Positions 1-9,700 of a stretch of DNA of 26,140 nt are shown one piece after another. Origin of the DNA: a virus. The DNA lies in IMG/VR virus record IMGVR_UViG_3300030105_002356, positions 1 through 26,140 of that record; one strand, given 5' to 3'. Position 1 is the first letter of the stretch, and the number at the start of each line of letters is the position of its first letter. Under the pieces are notes generated by a model that saw nothing but the letters and a program-made list of their open reading frames with translations, made no database searches and was not told the DNA's origin. The translations under genes were made by a program, and so were the position numbers.

Positions 1-48
1 ATTGTTTTGAAGTCTTTTACCTTTGTTCTTGGCACTTCTTGATTTCAT
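1..48 (-). CDS. N-terminus of an unidentified basic protein, cut by window edge
   Basis: The minus strand opens with ATG at 48 and stays open to the window edge, giving MKSRSAKNKGKRLQNN. This short basic start resembles the N-termini of small phage nuclease or resolvase-like proteins that begin with an S-A-K-N-K-G-R-R-L-Q type sequence, but 16 residues cannot support a family call. A sigma70-like promoter (240-268) and a long leader with tandem repeats precede it. Unlike almost every other gene here, no Shine-Dalgarno sequence is visible before the ATG; the upstream bases are only A and T with rare G. It is partial, with the rest outside the window. Confidence 0.55.
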   Translation of the reverse strand, partial: MKSRSAKNKGKRLQNN

Positions 49-53
49 AATTT

Positions 54-145
54 ATTACTTATACTTAATACTTGTTAATTACTTATACTTAATACTTGTT
101 AATTACTTATACTTGCTAATTAATTACTTATACTTGTACTTGTTA
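54..145. repeat. 24-bp direct repeats, about four imperfect copies
   Basis: Two identical 24-bp units lie head to tail at 54-77 and 78-101; each begins ATTACTTATACTTAATAC and ends TTGTTA. A third copy starts at 102 and is shortened to about 17 bp. A fourth, one base shorter and with a changed middle, covers 123-145; traces of the pattern continue to about 157. The array sits in the predicted 5' leader of the gene that starts at 48. It could be an iteron-like protein-binding array, a leader regulatory element, or simple slippage in AT-rich DNA. The sequence does not decide between these. Confidence 0.8.
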
Positions 146-239
146 ATAGTTAATTACATTAGTTTGAAAACAAGGCATAGAAATTTAATTAAAAACCTAT
201 ACAGAATTTTTTAATGGAATTGTATGTTAACATTACTAA

Positions 240-268
240 TATATATAAGACTAAAACCTGTTATTCAA
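240..268 (-). promoter_or_regulatory. sigma70-like promoter before the repeat leader
   Basis: On the minus strand TTGAAT (268-263) is followed by a 17-base spacer and TATATA (245-240). It overlaps the stop codon of the metallopeptidase gene (265-267) and points at the gene starting at 48. The predicted transcript would begin near 233 and carry a leader of about 185 nt that includes the 24-bp repeats. The spacing and box pattern match other candidate promoters in this window. Confidence 0.5.
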
Positions 269-786
269 ATATATTTTTTTATTTCTTTTTCAGCAAACCT
301 TTCAGCTTTCTCTTCCCATCTATTATCATCATGAGGATCTAATCCGTCATAAGCAGCCATTGTTCCTGCTTGAGTATACTTCTTCAGAAACTTGACTCTG
401 CCTAATTTTTTAGAATCTAAAGCATGACCTATCTCGTGTAAAACCGTCATCAGAAATTCTTTGTAGGTTTTGTAAGATGTTCTTATAGTGATTGTATCAG
501 TTTCAGGAATATACTCACCAAAGTTTTTACCGCTGCCAATTTTAATCTTAGATTTCAAACCATACTTTCTTACTAACTCAGTAGCATTTTGCAAAAAGTC
601 AACCCTTTCTACCAATAAATAACCCATAGCCTTTTTATAAAAGGAAGCTAACGATTTATTTCTTTTCTTAAATTCATCAGGATTCTTTAAAAAGGCAGAA
701 TGTCCTTTTGGACCAGGTGATTTAGTTGTAGTGCTTGATTCTTTTAAGCTTGAAGCTGCTTCCATCATTTTTTTAAATTTACCCAT
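265..786 (-). CDS. HExxH zinc metallopeptidase-like protein
   Basis: A 173-residue protein with a clear zinc-protease signature: HEIGH at residues 117-121, followed by A-L-D. A downstream W-E-E-K-A-E-R-F-A-E segment (157-166) offers a glutamate as third zinc ligand, as in gluzincin-type or IrrE-like peptidases. The first 45 residues are Lys/Ser-rich and low in complexity. No signal peptide or membrane segment is visible, so it should act in the cytoplasm or in the virion. A GGAG ribosome site lies eight bases before the ATG, and a sigma70-like promoter lies just upstream, so it can be expressed apart from the fibre genes it follows. The substrate is unknown; prohead processing, host-protein cleavage and repressor cleavage are all possible. 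Confidence 0.8.
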   Translation of the reverse strand: MGKFKKMMEAASSLKESSTTTKSPGPKGHSAFLKNPDEFKKRNKSLASFYKKAMGYLLVERVDFLQNATELVRKYGLKSKIKIGSGKNFGEYIPETDTITIRTSYKTYKEFLMTVLHEIGHALDSKKLGRVKFLKKYTQAGTMAAYDGLDPHDDNRWEEKAERFAEKEIKKYI

Positions 787-805
787 ATACTATCTCCGTT
801 GAGTA

Positions 806-834
806 AATATACAGATATTTAAGATAAAAGTCAA
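806..834 (-). promoter_or_regulatory. sigma70-like promoter of the metallopeptidase gene
   Basis: TTGACT (834-829), a 17-base spacer and TATATT (811-806) on the minus strand. The gene's GGAG ribosome site is at 795-798, so the leader would be very short. The -10 reads on as TATATTTA, which also resembles the late-type element before structural genes, so dual use is possible. Confidence 0.6.
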
Positions 835-846
835 GATGTTTTTTCA

Positions 847-1866
847 TTACGCATCAAACCTAATTACAAACCCTAATGATAAATTTTTATCATTTTTAAT
901 TGGAGCAGATAATTGTCCTACAGCTAATAACTCATCAAAGTCATTATACAGTCCTATTTTAGTAACATATGGCGCAAAATCCGAATGAGTTACAAATGCT
1001 TCGTATTTAGTAGCAGCATTAAAGGAATTACCATAGGAGCCTGATTTTGTTACACCATCCCCTATTGGAAAAAATCTCCACGAATCATCACCGGTTGAAG
1101 TTATACTACCGCTTCTTTCAAATGTGGCTGTAATATTAGTTGTTGAATTAAATTCATTTTCACCTGATATACATGTGTAAGAGTATTCATTTAATGTAAC
1201 TTGTGCTTTATACTTTAATAAAAAACCATCAGAACCCTTTCCTGTTCCAACATTTACAAAATTAGAGCCTGTATTTGTAAATACCAATACTCCTTCCTCA
1301 TAAAAAACATTACCTGCAAAACTAGCAGTAGAATGTTCTATATCAGCATCAGCAAATCCACCCGAAGCAAACAATGCAAAGCTAGAAGAAAGGCTTTTAT
1401 CAAACAAGTTACCCTTACCATCATCCACTATAGTAATTGTCGCAGATGTGCTATCATCTTCTAATTCTATCGATCTTGGTTTTATCCGTTCACCATATAA
1501 ACTATCAGACACAGATATTATAGATGCTGATTTATGTAATAATCTATATTGAGTTGATTGATTAGAAGCAAAGTTATTAAATGGATTTATAGTAGAAAAA
1601 TCTCTTCTTATACCAGAGCTTTTTTGTCTATAGTATCTACTATTAATCATAAAGTATGCAGGAAGGTGATAAAAGTGCTGTGGCGTAGCAGTTTCTGTAT
1701 GAAATGAAGTTTTTTCGCCAGTCGAAGTTAAGAATGCTCTATGACTTCCACTTATAGCTCTAAAGTTATATACATAACTACCGCTATCAGCTTCTGTTAA
1801 ACTAAATTGCTTGTAAACCTTAAATGGCGTTTTATCCACATCTGTCGGGTCGAGCCTCTTAAACAT
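847..1866 (-). CDS. fibre-like tail structural protein (paralogue 1)
   Basis: A 339-residue beta-rich, Ser/Thr/Gly-rich protein with no signal peptide or membrane segment. Its last 45 residues contain V-T-K-I-G-L-Y-N-D-F-D-E-L-L-A-V and then a K-L/Q-L-S-x-P-type segment. These match the end of the neighbouring gene (1885-2967), so the two are paralogues. A segment near residues 115-155, with S-L-Y-G-E-R-I-K-P and then D-D-G-K-G-N-L-F-D, is typical of structural proteins in marine T4-like phages as I know them. It is the last gene of the run that follows the giant baseplate protein. A GGGAG site precedes the ATG. Likely role: distal baseplate or fibre component. Exact assembly position unknown. 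Confidence 0.7.
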   Translation of the reverse strand: MFKRLDPTDVDKTPFKVYKQFSLTEADSGSYVYNFRAISGSHRAFLTSTGEKTSFHTETATPQHFYHLPAYFMINSRYYRQKSSGIRRDFSTINPFNNFASNQSTQYRLLHKSASIISVSDSLYGERIKPRSIELEDDSTSATITIVDDGKGNLFDKSLSSSFALFASGGFADADIEHSTASFAGNVFYEEGVLVFTNTGSNFVNVGTGKGSDGFLLKYKAQVTLNEYSYTCISGENEFNSTTNITATFERSGSITSTGDDSWRFFPIGDGVTKSGSYGNSFNAATKYEAFVTHSDFAPYVTKIGLYNDFDELLAVGQLSAPIKNDKNLSLGFVIRFDA

Positions 1867-1884
1867 GACCTATATCTCCCAAAA

Positions 1885-2967
1885 TTAAAAGTCTAATTTA
1901 ACTTTGATAATTGCTTCTCTCGAATAAGATTTTAATAGTGGCTTACTTAATTTAGCAATTGCAAGTAACTCTCCATCATCATTGTATAATCCAACTTGTG
2001 TAATAAACGTTTTTGGATTTTTAAAGAATGTAGCTTGAGTTAATGAACCATCAGATGCAGTAGCAAATGTAGGATTAGAACTAAAGTTAAATTCTTTGTT
2101 TGGTATTCTACAAAAATAATGTTGTGATGTAATTACTTCTTCTCTACGAGCAGCAAAATATCCAGTAAAGCCTGTTTGAGCACTTCCTGTTATAGCTCTG
2201 AGAAATTTAACATTATTTCCACCTTCGACATTGGATGTTAAGCCCGTATTTAAAGAAGCAGAAGCATTTACTATAGGACCATTTAAAATTATTATTCCTA
2301 AATCAGGATAAAACAATCCATATGAACCTCCTGGCTGAGCAGCAGCAGTTGTATTAGTAACGGCCGTTCCGGTTGCAATAGAACCACTAACAACATTAAA
2401 TACCCTACCACCCTGATTTACTTCGGGATTAGTAGTAGCACCACTATCGTCAATTAGTTTTATTTTACCTTGAGCTCCGGCTATTACTAAAGTACTACCA
2501 CTTAAATGTAGTTCCCAATTGCCCGGATCCATTTTTTCTCTGAGTTGTTGTCTAGCCATAGCTATAGCATAAACAAATTTTGGTTTTATATGATTTCCTG
2601 CTCCAGCAAATGTAAATAGACTTTTATTAGGTCCTAATAATGTATTGGATAATTGTCTGTAAATAGCAGCTGATGCTCTATTTCCAGCAACTCCTTGCCT
2701 TCCAACAGAACCACTTCCATTAAAGTGTCCATATGCAATAGAAAATTGCGGTTTAGCTGTAGTATCGGTTGATGGGTTAGCTGAATAAACATCTAAATAA
2801 TGAGCAGCTGAGCTGGCTGATTGAGTAGATGATGTAAAAAATGTAGTTATAGAAGCTTTTCCAGCATCAAACATTCCGGAGGAAACTATATCTTTTGCAT
2901 TTGTTACCACATCTCCTGATTCAGGACTTAGGGGTGAAACTATATTAAATTCCTTATAAATAGACAT
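1885..2967 (-). CDS. fibre-like tail structural protein (paralogue 2)
   Basis: A 360-residue Ala/Ser/Thr/Gly-rich protein, beta-rich in appearance. The N-terminus (I-Y-K-E-F-N-I-V) parallels V-Y-K-Q-F-S-L-T in the next gene. The C-terminus (F-I-T-Q-V-G-L-Y-N-D-D-G-E-L-L-A-I-A-K-L-S-K-P-L... then I-K-V-K-L-D-F) is the same conserved ending. A central G-L-F-Y-P-D-L-G-I-I-I-L-N motif (about residues 220-233) also recurs in such phage proteins. AAAGGAG precedes the ATG, and the gene follows the 227-aa structural gene by 11 bases, so the two are probably co-transcribed. Virion component by context; its receptor or adaptor role is not shown by the sequence. Confidence 0.7.
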   Translation of the reverse strand: MSIYKEFNIVSPLSPESGDVVTNAKDIVSSGMFDAGKASITTFFTSSTQSASSAAHYLDVYSANPSTDTTAKPQFSIAYGHFNGSGSVGRQGVAGNRASAAIYRQLSNTLLGPNKSLFTFAGAGNHIKPKFVYAIAMARQQLREKMDPGNWELHLSGSTLVIAGAQGKIKLIDDSGATTNPEVNQGGRVFNVVSGSIATGTAVTNTTAAAQPGGSYGLFYPDLGIIILNGPIVNASASLNTGLTSNVEGGNNVKFLRAITGSAQTGFTGYFAARREEVITSQHYFCRIPNKEFNFSSNPTFATASDGSLTQATFFKNPKTFITQVGLYNDDGELLAIAKLSKPLLKSYSREAIIKVKLDF

Positions 2968-2978
2968 AAATTGCTCCT

Positions 2979-3662
2979 TTAACCAAATGCACCAGCACCA
3001 ACGCCAGAGGTTATGATTACTTTATTAGTAATTGTTATAGATATTGTAGCGCCTGTATCATTACCAATTATTGTTAATTGTGTTGATTTGCCTGTCGCAG
3101 TATTCCCTACTGACAAAGGTAGAAGTCCGATTCTAACAGAACCAGCAACTAATGTTTTACTATTTGGAACATCATCATCACCTAAGAAAAATGGTGTGGT
3201 TGCTCCTGCGCCACCTGCGCCTGCTGCATTTACCACTGTCATCGTAGCTACTGACTGATCGTGTAAGATATAAGTATAGGATGTATCGGCTACATTCGCA
3301 GTTGTTGGCGTAATTACTACAGGAGGTTGGTTTAATCCACCACCTGCTTCAAAAGTTACAGTATTTGGTTGAACACTAATGATAGGCATCTTTCTAGTGC
3401 TTTTCGGTAACGTTACCAACTTATATCTCATAATATGGTTTTCATCAGGAAAAGCTTCTAATAGCGGCATATTTTCAATTACAGCCCCATAAAAATCAGA
3501 ACCATTTGGATGAGATACATCAAAAAGTCTATAATCAACCTCATCATCTGCTAAAGCAAATTTTGTTATGTTAAAAGCATTAGTACCTTGTGCTAATAAC
3601 TCTCTACCTTTTTTGGTAAGAATAGCATCAACGGTAACTGTTGTGTTATTTAGAAATCCCAT
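2979..3662 (-). CDS. tail/baseplate structural protein with conserved N-terminal domain
   Basis: A 227-residue protein in two parts. The first 110 residues are charged and well ordered (A-I-L-T-K-K-G-R-E-L-L-A-Q-G, then F-A-L-A-D-D-E-V-D-Y and Y-K-L-V-T-L-P). The rest is Gly/Ala/Thr-rich, of low complexity and Ig-like in appearance (D-Q-S-V-A-T-M-T-V-V-N, then I-T-I-T-N-K-V), as in fibre decoration or carbohydrate-contacting regions. The N-terminal pattern recurs in tail proteins of marine phages, to my knowledge without a firm T4 gene counterpart. The gene begins a transcription unit: a late-type TATATTTATATATG element lies 46 bases upstream and AGGAG precedes the ATG. Confidence 0.65.
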   Translation of the reverse strand: MGFLNNTTVTVDAILTKKGRELLAQGTNAFNITKFALADDEVDYRLFDVSHPNGSDFYGAVIENMPLLEAFPDENHIMRYKLVTLPKSTRKMPIISVQPNTVTFEAGGGLNQPPVVITPTTANVADTSYTYILHDQSVATMTVVNAAGAGGAGATTPFFLGDDDVPNSKTLVAGSVRIGLLPLSVGNTATGKSTQLTIIGNDTGATISITITNKVIITSGVGAGAFG

Positions 3663-3707
3663 AAGATAACTCCTAATTTAAATGTTTGGATTTTGTATAA
3701 TTTGATT

Positions 3708-3721
3708 CATATATAAATATA
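3708..3721 (-). promoter_or_regulatory. candidate late promoter TATATTTATATATG
   Basis: The minus strand reads TATATTTATATATG 46 bases before the 227-aa structural gene. No TTG-type -35 box lies at the usual distance. The same 14-mer is found at 17249-17262 and a near copy at 14926-14937, each before a structural gene. T4 late promoters are likewise an isolated TATAAATA box read with gp55. Confidence 0.5.
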
Positions 3722-3774
3722 CTAATATCAAATTTTTATTAATTAAAATTGTATTTTCTAACTTTTTCTTCTAT

Positions 3775-6700
3775 CTAAAGTCTTTTTGGTTTTTTCTTCT
3801 TCTTTCCTCTCCTTCCCCGTTTTTTCTTCTTAGTGCCAGCAATACCAGCAGCTAATTTAAATTCTTTTATTGCTCTTTGAATTTCTAAAGCTGACAGCAA
3901 ACCACCCTTTTGTTCTTCAGCATCACCAACTGCCTGATTAGCATTTCTCGGCTTAAACTTTCTTCTACCGAATTGAACTTTTTTACGTTTCTTACGCCTT
4001 TTTGGCTTGAATTTAGCAACCGTTCCTTCTCCTGTATCCAATGAAGATTCTCCTGGAGTTTTCTTTACCAGCCTTGTCGGTGAGGTAAGAGTAATCTCAA
4101 TTGGAGGACCACCATCAATTGTCGTCAAAGCAGTATTTTTAACACCAGCAAAATAGGAACGAACCCTAGCTTCAGTATCTTCTAATAGGTAATCTGTATC
4201 AGTATTAAAGAAAGATGAAGAGAAAGAATTGCCGATTGAGGCACTTAGTGGCGTAGTATAAAACTTCATTTCTTTTGCGTTATTATTTCTAGTAACAGAC
4301 TCAGAAATTACTGGCTGAAGAGCTTCAAAGTATTTAAAATCTCCAAAGGTAATACTTGCAGTAGCATAAAGTTTATCCGGCTGATTTAATCTTTGCCATA
4401 AAGATAATTCATAACTTTCATCTAAAAATTGTGAAGATGATCCTTCATAGGTGGGAACTGATCCCGTAATATTATAAACAGAAGATCCAGATTCATAGCT
4501 ATACATATCTATTCTTCCATCATATGAATTGAAATTTGTTATTGTATAGTTATTGTCATGATTGTATGAACTTGACACTTTAATTAAATCTATTCCAATA
4601 TCTATAGATGAAGTATAATAAAAGTTTTCAAATTTAGGAGCTTTACCTATTACTACCTTTGATCTTTCAAATAAATTTGGTTCTACCAAAATACCCAAAT
4701 TTGCTTTAGCTCTAGCAGGAATCATTTTTCTTATCTGACCAAATAAAGATTGGTCGTAAAATTTTATAAGTCTGATATAATCCCAAAAGTTATTTGGTGA
4801 TTTATACTTTTTCCAATAATTATCGGCAGCATTTTTTAAACCACGATATTCTAATTCTTGTAAATCTCTAGGATCACCTAAGAAATTATCAAAATTTAAA
4901 TCAGCTACGGATTCTATTATATCTGTATTAATTACATCAGTTGGAGCAAAGAACACACCTACTTTATTAGAATCGTTAGGAGCAGTATCATATGCACTTA
5001 GTGTAGCTCTGTGTTTGGAGTTTAAATTAAATCCGGTTTTTAAAGGATTTGGTTCAATCCTTATTTTATTAGTAGTTCTTCTCAAAGCGCCGATGCTTGG
5101 AACATTACTTTTTGTCTCATCAACAACACTACTGAAAAAGTTTCCTGTAAATCCGTTATGAGATCCTGAATAAGCATTTGTTGAATTCGCACTAACATCT
5201 CTGATACCATCTGTATCTGTGCTTAAATCATTATTATCGTCAAAGGAATATCTTAAAACTAAATTTTCATATGATGAAGATAATGAGTTTCCATTATAAG
5301 CTTTTGGATTTCCTATGTGATTTCTAAAAGAGCCGGTATTTAATACCTCTGTCCAATGTCTATACTCCATTAATGATCCACTAAATTGATCTCCTACTAA
5401 AGCGTTATCTTCGCTTCCACCAATGAAAATATCACCATCGGTTGCCCAATTTTGATTGTAAGAAGCTGAAGAAGCTATATCGGTTACTAATGTAGACTTA
5501 GAATATAAATTTATTTTACTTCTACTAGCATCATACTTACTTAAATGTAATTCAAATGATTGAGATACATTTCTGTTATCACTTCCAGAAGTTCTACGAA
5601 CCATAACGGAAAAGAAATCATTGTCATATACAGGAAAATTAGAAGATGATATTTCCTTCAATCCATCAGAACCGCTTATCTGAAAAGCCACATACCCATA
5701 ATTATCAATTGAGTTATTTTCTTTTAATTTTATGAAAAAACTAGAAGATAAATTAGGACTTGCCGATTTCTTTTCAACTAGTATCTGATTTGAGCCAGTT
5801 GGCGTTCTAAATCTGAATTCAATCGTATCCGGCTTTCTTCCCGATGAGGAGTCATCAACCCAAGTGGTTTTAACAAATTGACCACCTCTAAAATCTAATG
5901 ACTTTGTAAACTTTCTTCCTATTTCAAATTGAGGAGTAGCGTTATCCGGCAAATCAGGTCCGCCATATTCCTTAACCCTTAAAATAGTTGATGGTATACC
6001 ATATGCACTTATCAAACCCTTAATAGCTCTAACACTTCCTTTATTTTTTAAGAAGTATGGCATATTGTTAACAATCCTACTCCAAATTTCTCTTGAAGTA
6101 TCACGCTCTGGCTGAGATGAATGAGCTGAAAAAGAGGAGCCTGTTACTTCTTTACCTAATGCATATTTAGCAAGAGAAATTGTATCTTTGCCGTCATTTA
6201 ATTGCCATCCCAATGATTTAGCAACACTCATAAATAAATCTTTAGACATACCTTCCGACAGTTTCTCTCTTCTATCGTGTACATCCCCCATAGCCTTAAT
6301 GTAAATCCATATATTATCAAAATGATGAGCTACCATATTCACTAAATCTACATAAGTTTGATTATTAGTATCAAATTTTATATGCTGTGGTATAATATTA
6401 CTTAATCTATTAAAACTGTCCTCATCATATAAAGAAGCACTCGAATTTTGTATAGTATACCAATTCTTAGCTTTAGATGATGTAGTATGTGCTAAAACAT
6501 ATGCATCGCCAACTTTTCCTGTTCCGGAAGTTTTAGGCCAAGAGTTATCAAAAAATTCACCTAATGAGCTTGTGACATATGATGAAGATTGAAAATACAT
6601 ATATTTTTCAAATCCATCAAAATTATTTTTTAACTCGTCAATAGAAGATACAGCCACTTTAACATCAGCGTTTGAACCGCTGATACCATTGTAGGATGCG

Positions 6701-9700
6701 CTTGTTGCTACATAACCTTCGATTTGATTTAATTTGTATTTAAAATTATTAATCCTTTTTGATACTGAGCTAAAGTTTATAAAATTTCTAAAATTACTGT
6801 AATCTACATTTATTTCTACGCTGTCCATACTCTGACTTAAAAATTCATCTCTCAGCAAACCAGATACAGTTGAATCCTCACTTAAAATTTCAGTTTGACT
6901 TACATAATCAGTAGTTCTTCTCTGTATAGGACTTTCAACATTCATCATATCTGGAGATTTTAAAACTACATCGCCAACATCAGTATCAACAAAGTCTATA
7001 ATCTCAATATCTTCTTCAACTACATCGCCCATTTCTTTTACAACGACTACTTCGTCTAATCTTTCGATGTCAGTTGGTAATGGCTCATATAACTTATACA
7101 CGACTGAATATGGATAGGGCATTGTTACAAAATCTTTTTTAAAATTAGTAGTTAAAAACATCCTATTTCCAAATTTTAGATAGGTTCTCATATCATATGG
7201 ATTATATACAAGATAAGAAACTGAAAAGTTAGGAAAATTTACAGGATTACTATCATCTTCATAATTAGTAACATTATCATTTGTTTGAATTAATTCACTG
7301 CCAACATTATTCCAATGTTTATTTACAGTTATCGTTGATCCCTCTCCTTGAATTCCAGTTATAGTAGCTTCGTAGTCAGCATATATTGGTTGCTCTGTTT
7401 GTTGTGCATTTAACGTAAAGTCTATGAATAAATTATCAACCCACGTTATTCCATATGAGTTATCTATTCCAAGTCCTTTGCTTGTATCCCAAGTATTATC
7501 ACCTCTTACTTCTAGAAAAAATTCTGCTGTTAAAAACCAATCATTTGGAACATCTACACTAAGTTCTAAGGTGCTCCACCCACCAGCATTTAATGTAAAT
7601 GCCTCCACTCCAATTTTATTATAAATGTATGCAATTGCGGCATCTTGTGAGTTCCAAATAGCAGCTTGACCATCCCATACCCATTGTTCTGCTGGACTTA
7701 AAGTTCCATCCTTAGATGGATTTAAATCATAGCTAAATTCACTACTTCCATCATCATATAAGGCTAATGAATCGTAATTATCAGCGCCTGGATTTCTACT
7801 ACCAAATATTATCTCCTCGCCTTCATCTCCTTTAATGCCGGCATTGTAAAATACGTCCTGTACAGATAATGTTTTATCTACACCATCAGAAGTGCTACTT
7901 TTTGAAAAATATACTTGATCTCCTACTATACCAATATAGTTTGAACTAAATCCTGAATTCTTAGCAAATGCAACCTCATATTCTGCTGGAATATCTGAAG
8001 AGAATCCGTCTGCGAACGGTTTTGGATCTTCAGAAAAGAAACTATCTTCATCCGATGCAGCCTCATAGTAATCTCCATCACCATCATCCATTGCATAATA
8101 TAATCCCGTGCCTGATATTGTAAAGTAATGTCTAAAATCAGAACTATTCTTTTTAAACCAAGTCTCGAACTTACCTTCGCCCGCATTTAATCTATCATTA
8201 AAGCCTTCGTCAAGATCTAACCAAGGGACTACGCCCCTATTTTGCTCGTTTATATCATCAAAGTTATCTTTAAATTTTCTTGCAATAAAAATTCTGTTCT
8301 GATCTTCAGCACCAGTTCCATTACTATAAAATATTATAAAACGTTCTGACCAAACACTATTACTACTGCCGGGTTTCCTAACTCTAGAAACACTCTGTAT
8401 AAATCCATATCTAAAAATGTCATCATATATAGAAACTGTAGATGATTGTCCATCGACTATTTGACTTATACTTACATTTCTAACTACGGGAAAGTAATCT
8501 TCAAATTTATGCAATACTAATTTATTTGAATTTACTGTAAATTCTGTCTGTTTAACTTCCCAAATTAAATCATCCTTAAATAATATCGCACCGTCACCAT
8601 CTGTTGTTCCTGTTTGCCAACCTGCGTTTTCACCTTGCCGCACTACCCTTTGGTATGCAGCAGGAGTTGTAAATCCCGGCGCTTGATATGGGTGACCATT
8701 TACAACATTTTCATCGGAATACTGAACACTACTGACAGTTCCATCAGGAGGACTGGGACTATTTGCTGAGGCTTTTACTACCCATTGAGAACCGTTCCAT
8801 AGCCAATCACCATCTTCGCTTAATATTCCTTTCTTCCAATACGGATCTTTTGCGAGATTTGGAGCAAAAATCCATTTCTTTGGATTTGTTAATATTGGTG
8901 GTATTATTTGAATAATTATCCAAGCTCCTGCTCCACCAAAGTCAGCCGTAGTTTGACCTATTTGTCCTTCGAAGAATGATACACCAAAATGTGTCATGAG
9001 TTGTGCTTCTCTTTTTGGTGGCTTATCTTCTATATTCGATGCATTAGAATTATTATTTGCTACATAGCCTTCAGGTATATTTGTCGGCTTTATTTCCGCA
9101 GGTGGTGGCGCAAACGGATTGAAATATCCAGCAGGCGGTGAATCTGGTTCGGATTCAATAAGTCTTTCAGTAGGATATTTAAAATCAACACCAACACCCT
9201 TTCCAGCCACACTGCTCTTTATATCTAACCTAATATTAATCGTATCGCCTGCAGCAGCTCCGAAATTAATTAATGATGGCATAGTTTGTCCAATCATCAT
9301 AAGTCGGTGTCCGCTTGCACCACCCCAAGCTTCAAAGTCTTGATATAAATTATTTTGATCTATAAATTTTATACAATTCCCACCAGAGTTTCCTTCTCCT
9401 TTTACAACTTTTGCATGATAACCAATAGCACCGGTTCCGACATGAGGTTCGCCATAGTTGAAATATCCAGTTGTCCAATCAACTAATTTTACAGCATCGC
9501 TATGTAAACTACCATCCCACCCAGCACTTATTATCGTAGGCGCGCCTGTAGTCGTATCTATTTCTATTTCTTCTAATTCAGCATTTTTTATTATATTTAA
9601 ATCTGTGCGGACTTGTTGAGTTACATATCCGGTTAAGTAAGCGTTAGGTAACTTAATAGTTCCACCCTTCATATTATCCGTAAATATGAAACCACCTTCC

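Noticed and set aside
23-214. Plus-strand frame rich in Tyr and Leu over the repeat array
   Set aside because: Its repetitive translation simply mirrors the 24-bp DNA repeats, it has no ribosome site, and it opposes every real gene here.
3722-3774. Possible terminator after the giant gene
   Set aside because: Only AT-rich weak pairing is visible, with no GC stem or clear T run on the minus strand.
7926-8186. Minus-strand frame of 86 codons inside the giant gene
   Set aside because: It is a shifted-frame shadow of the giant protein with no start signal of its own.
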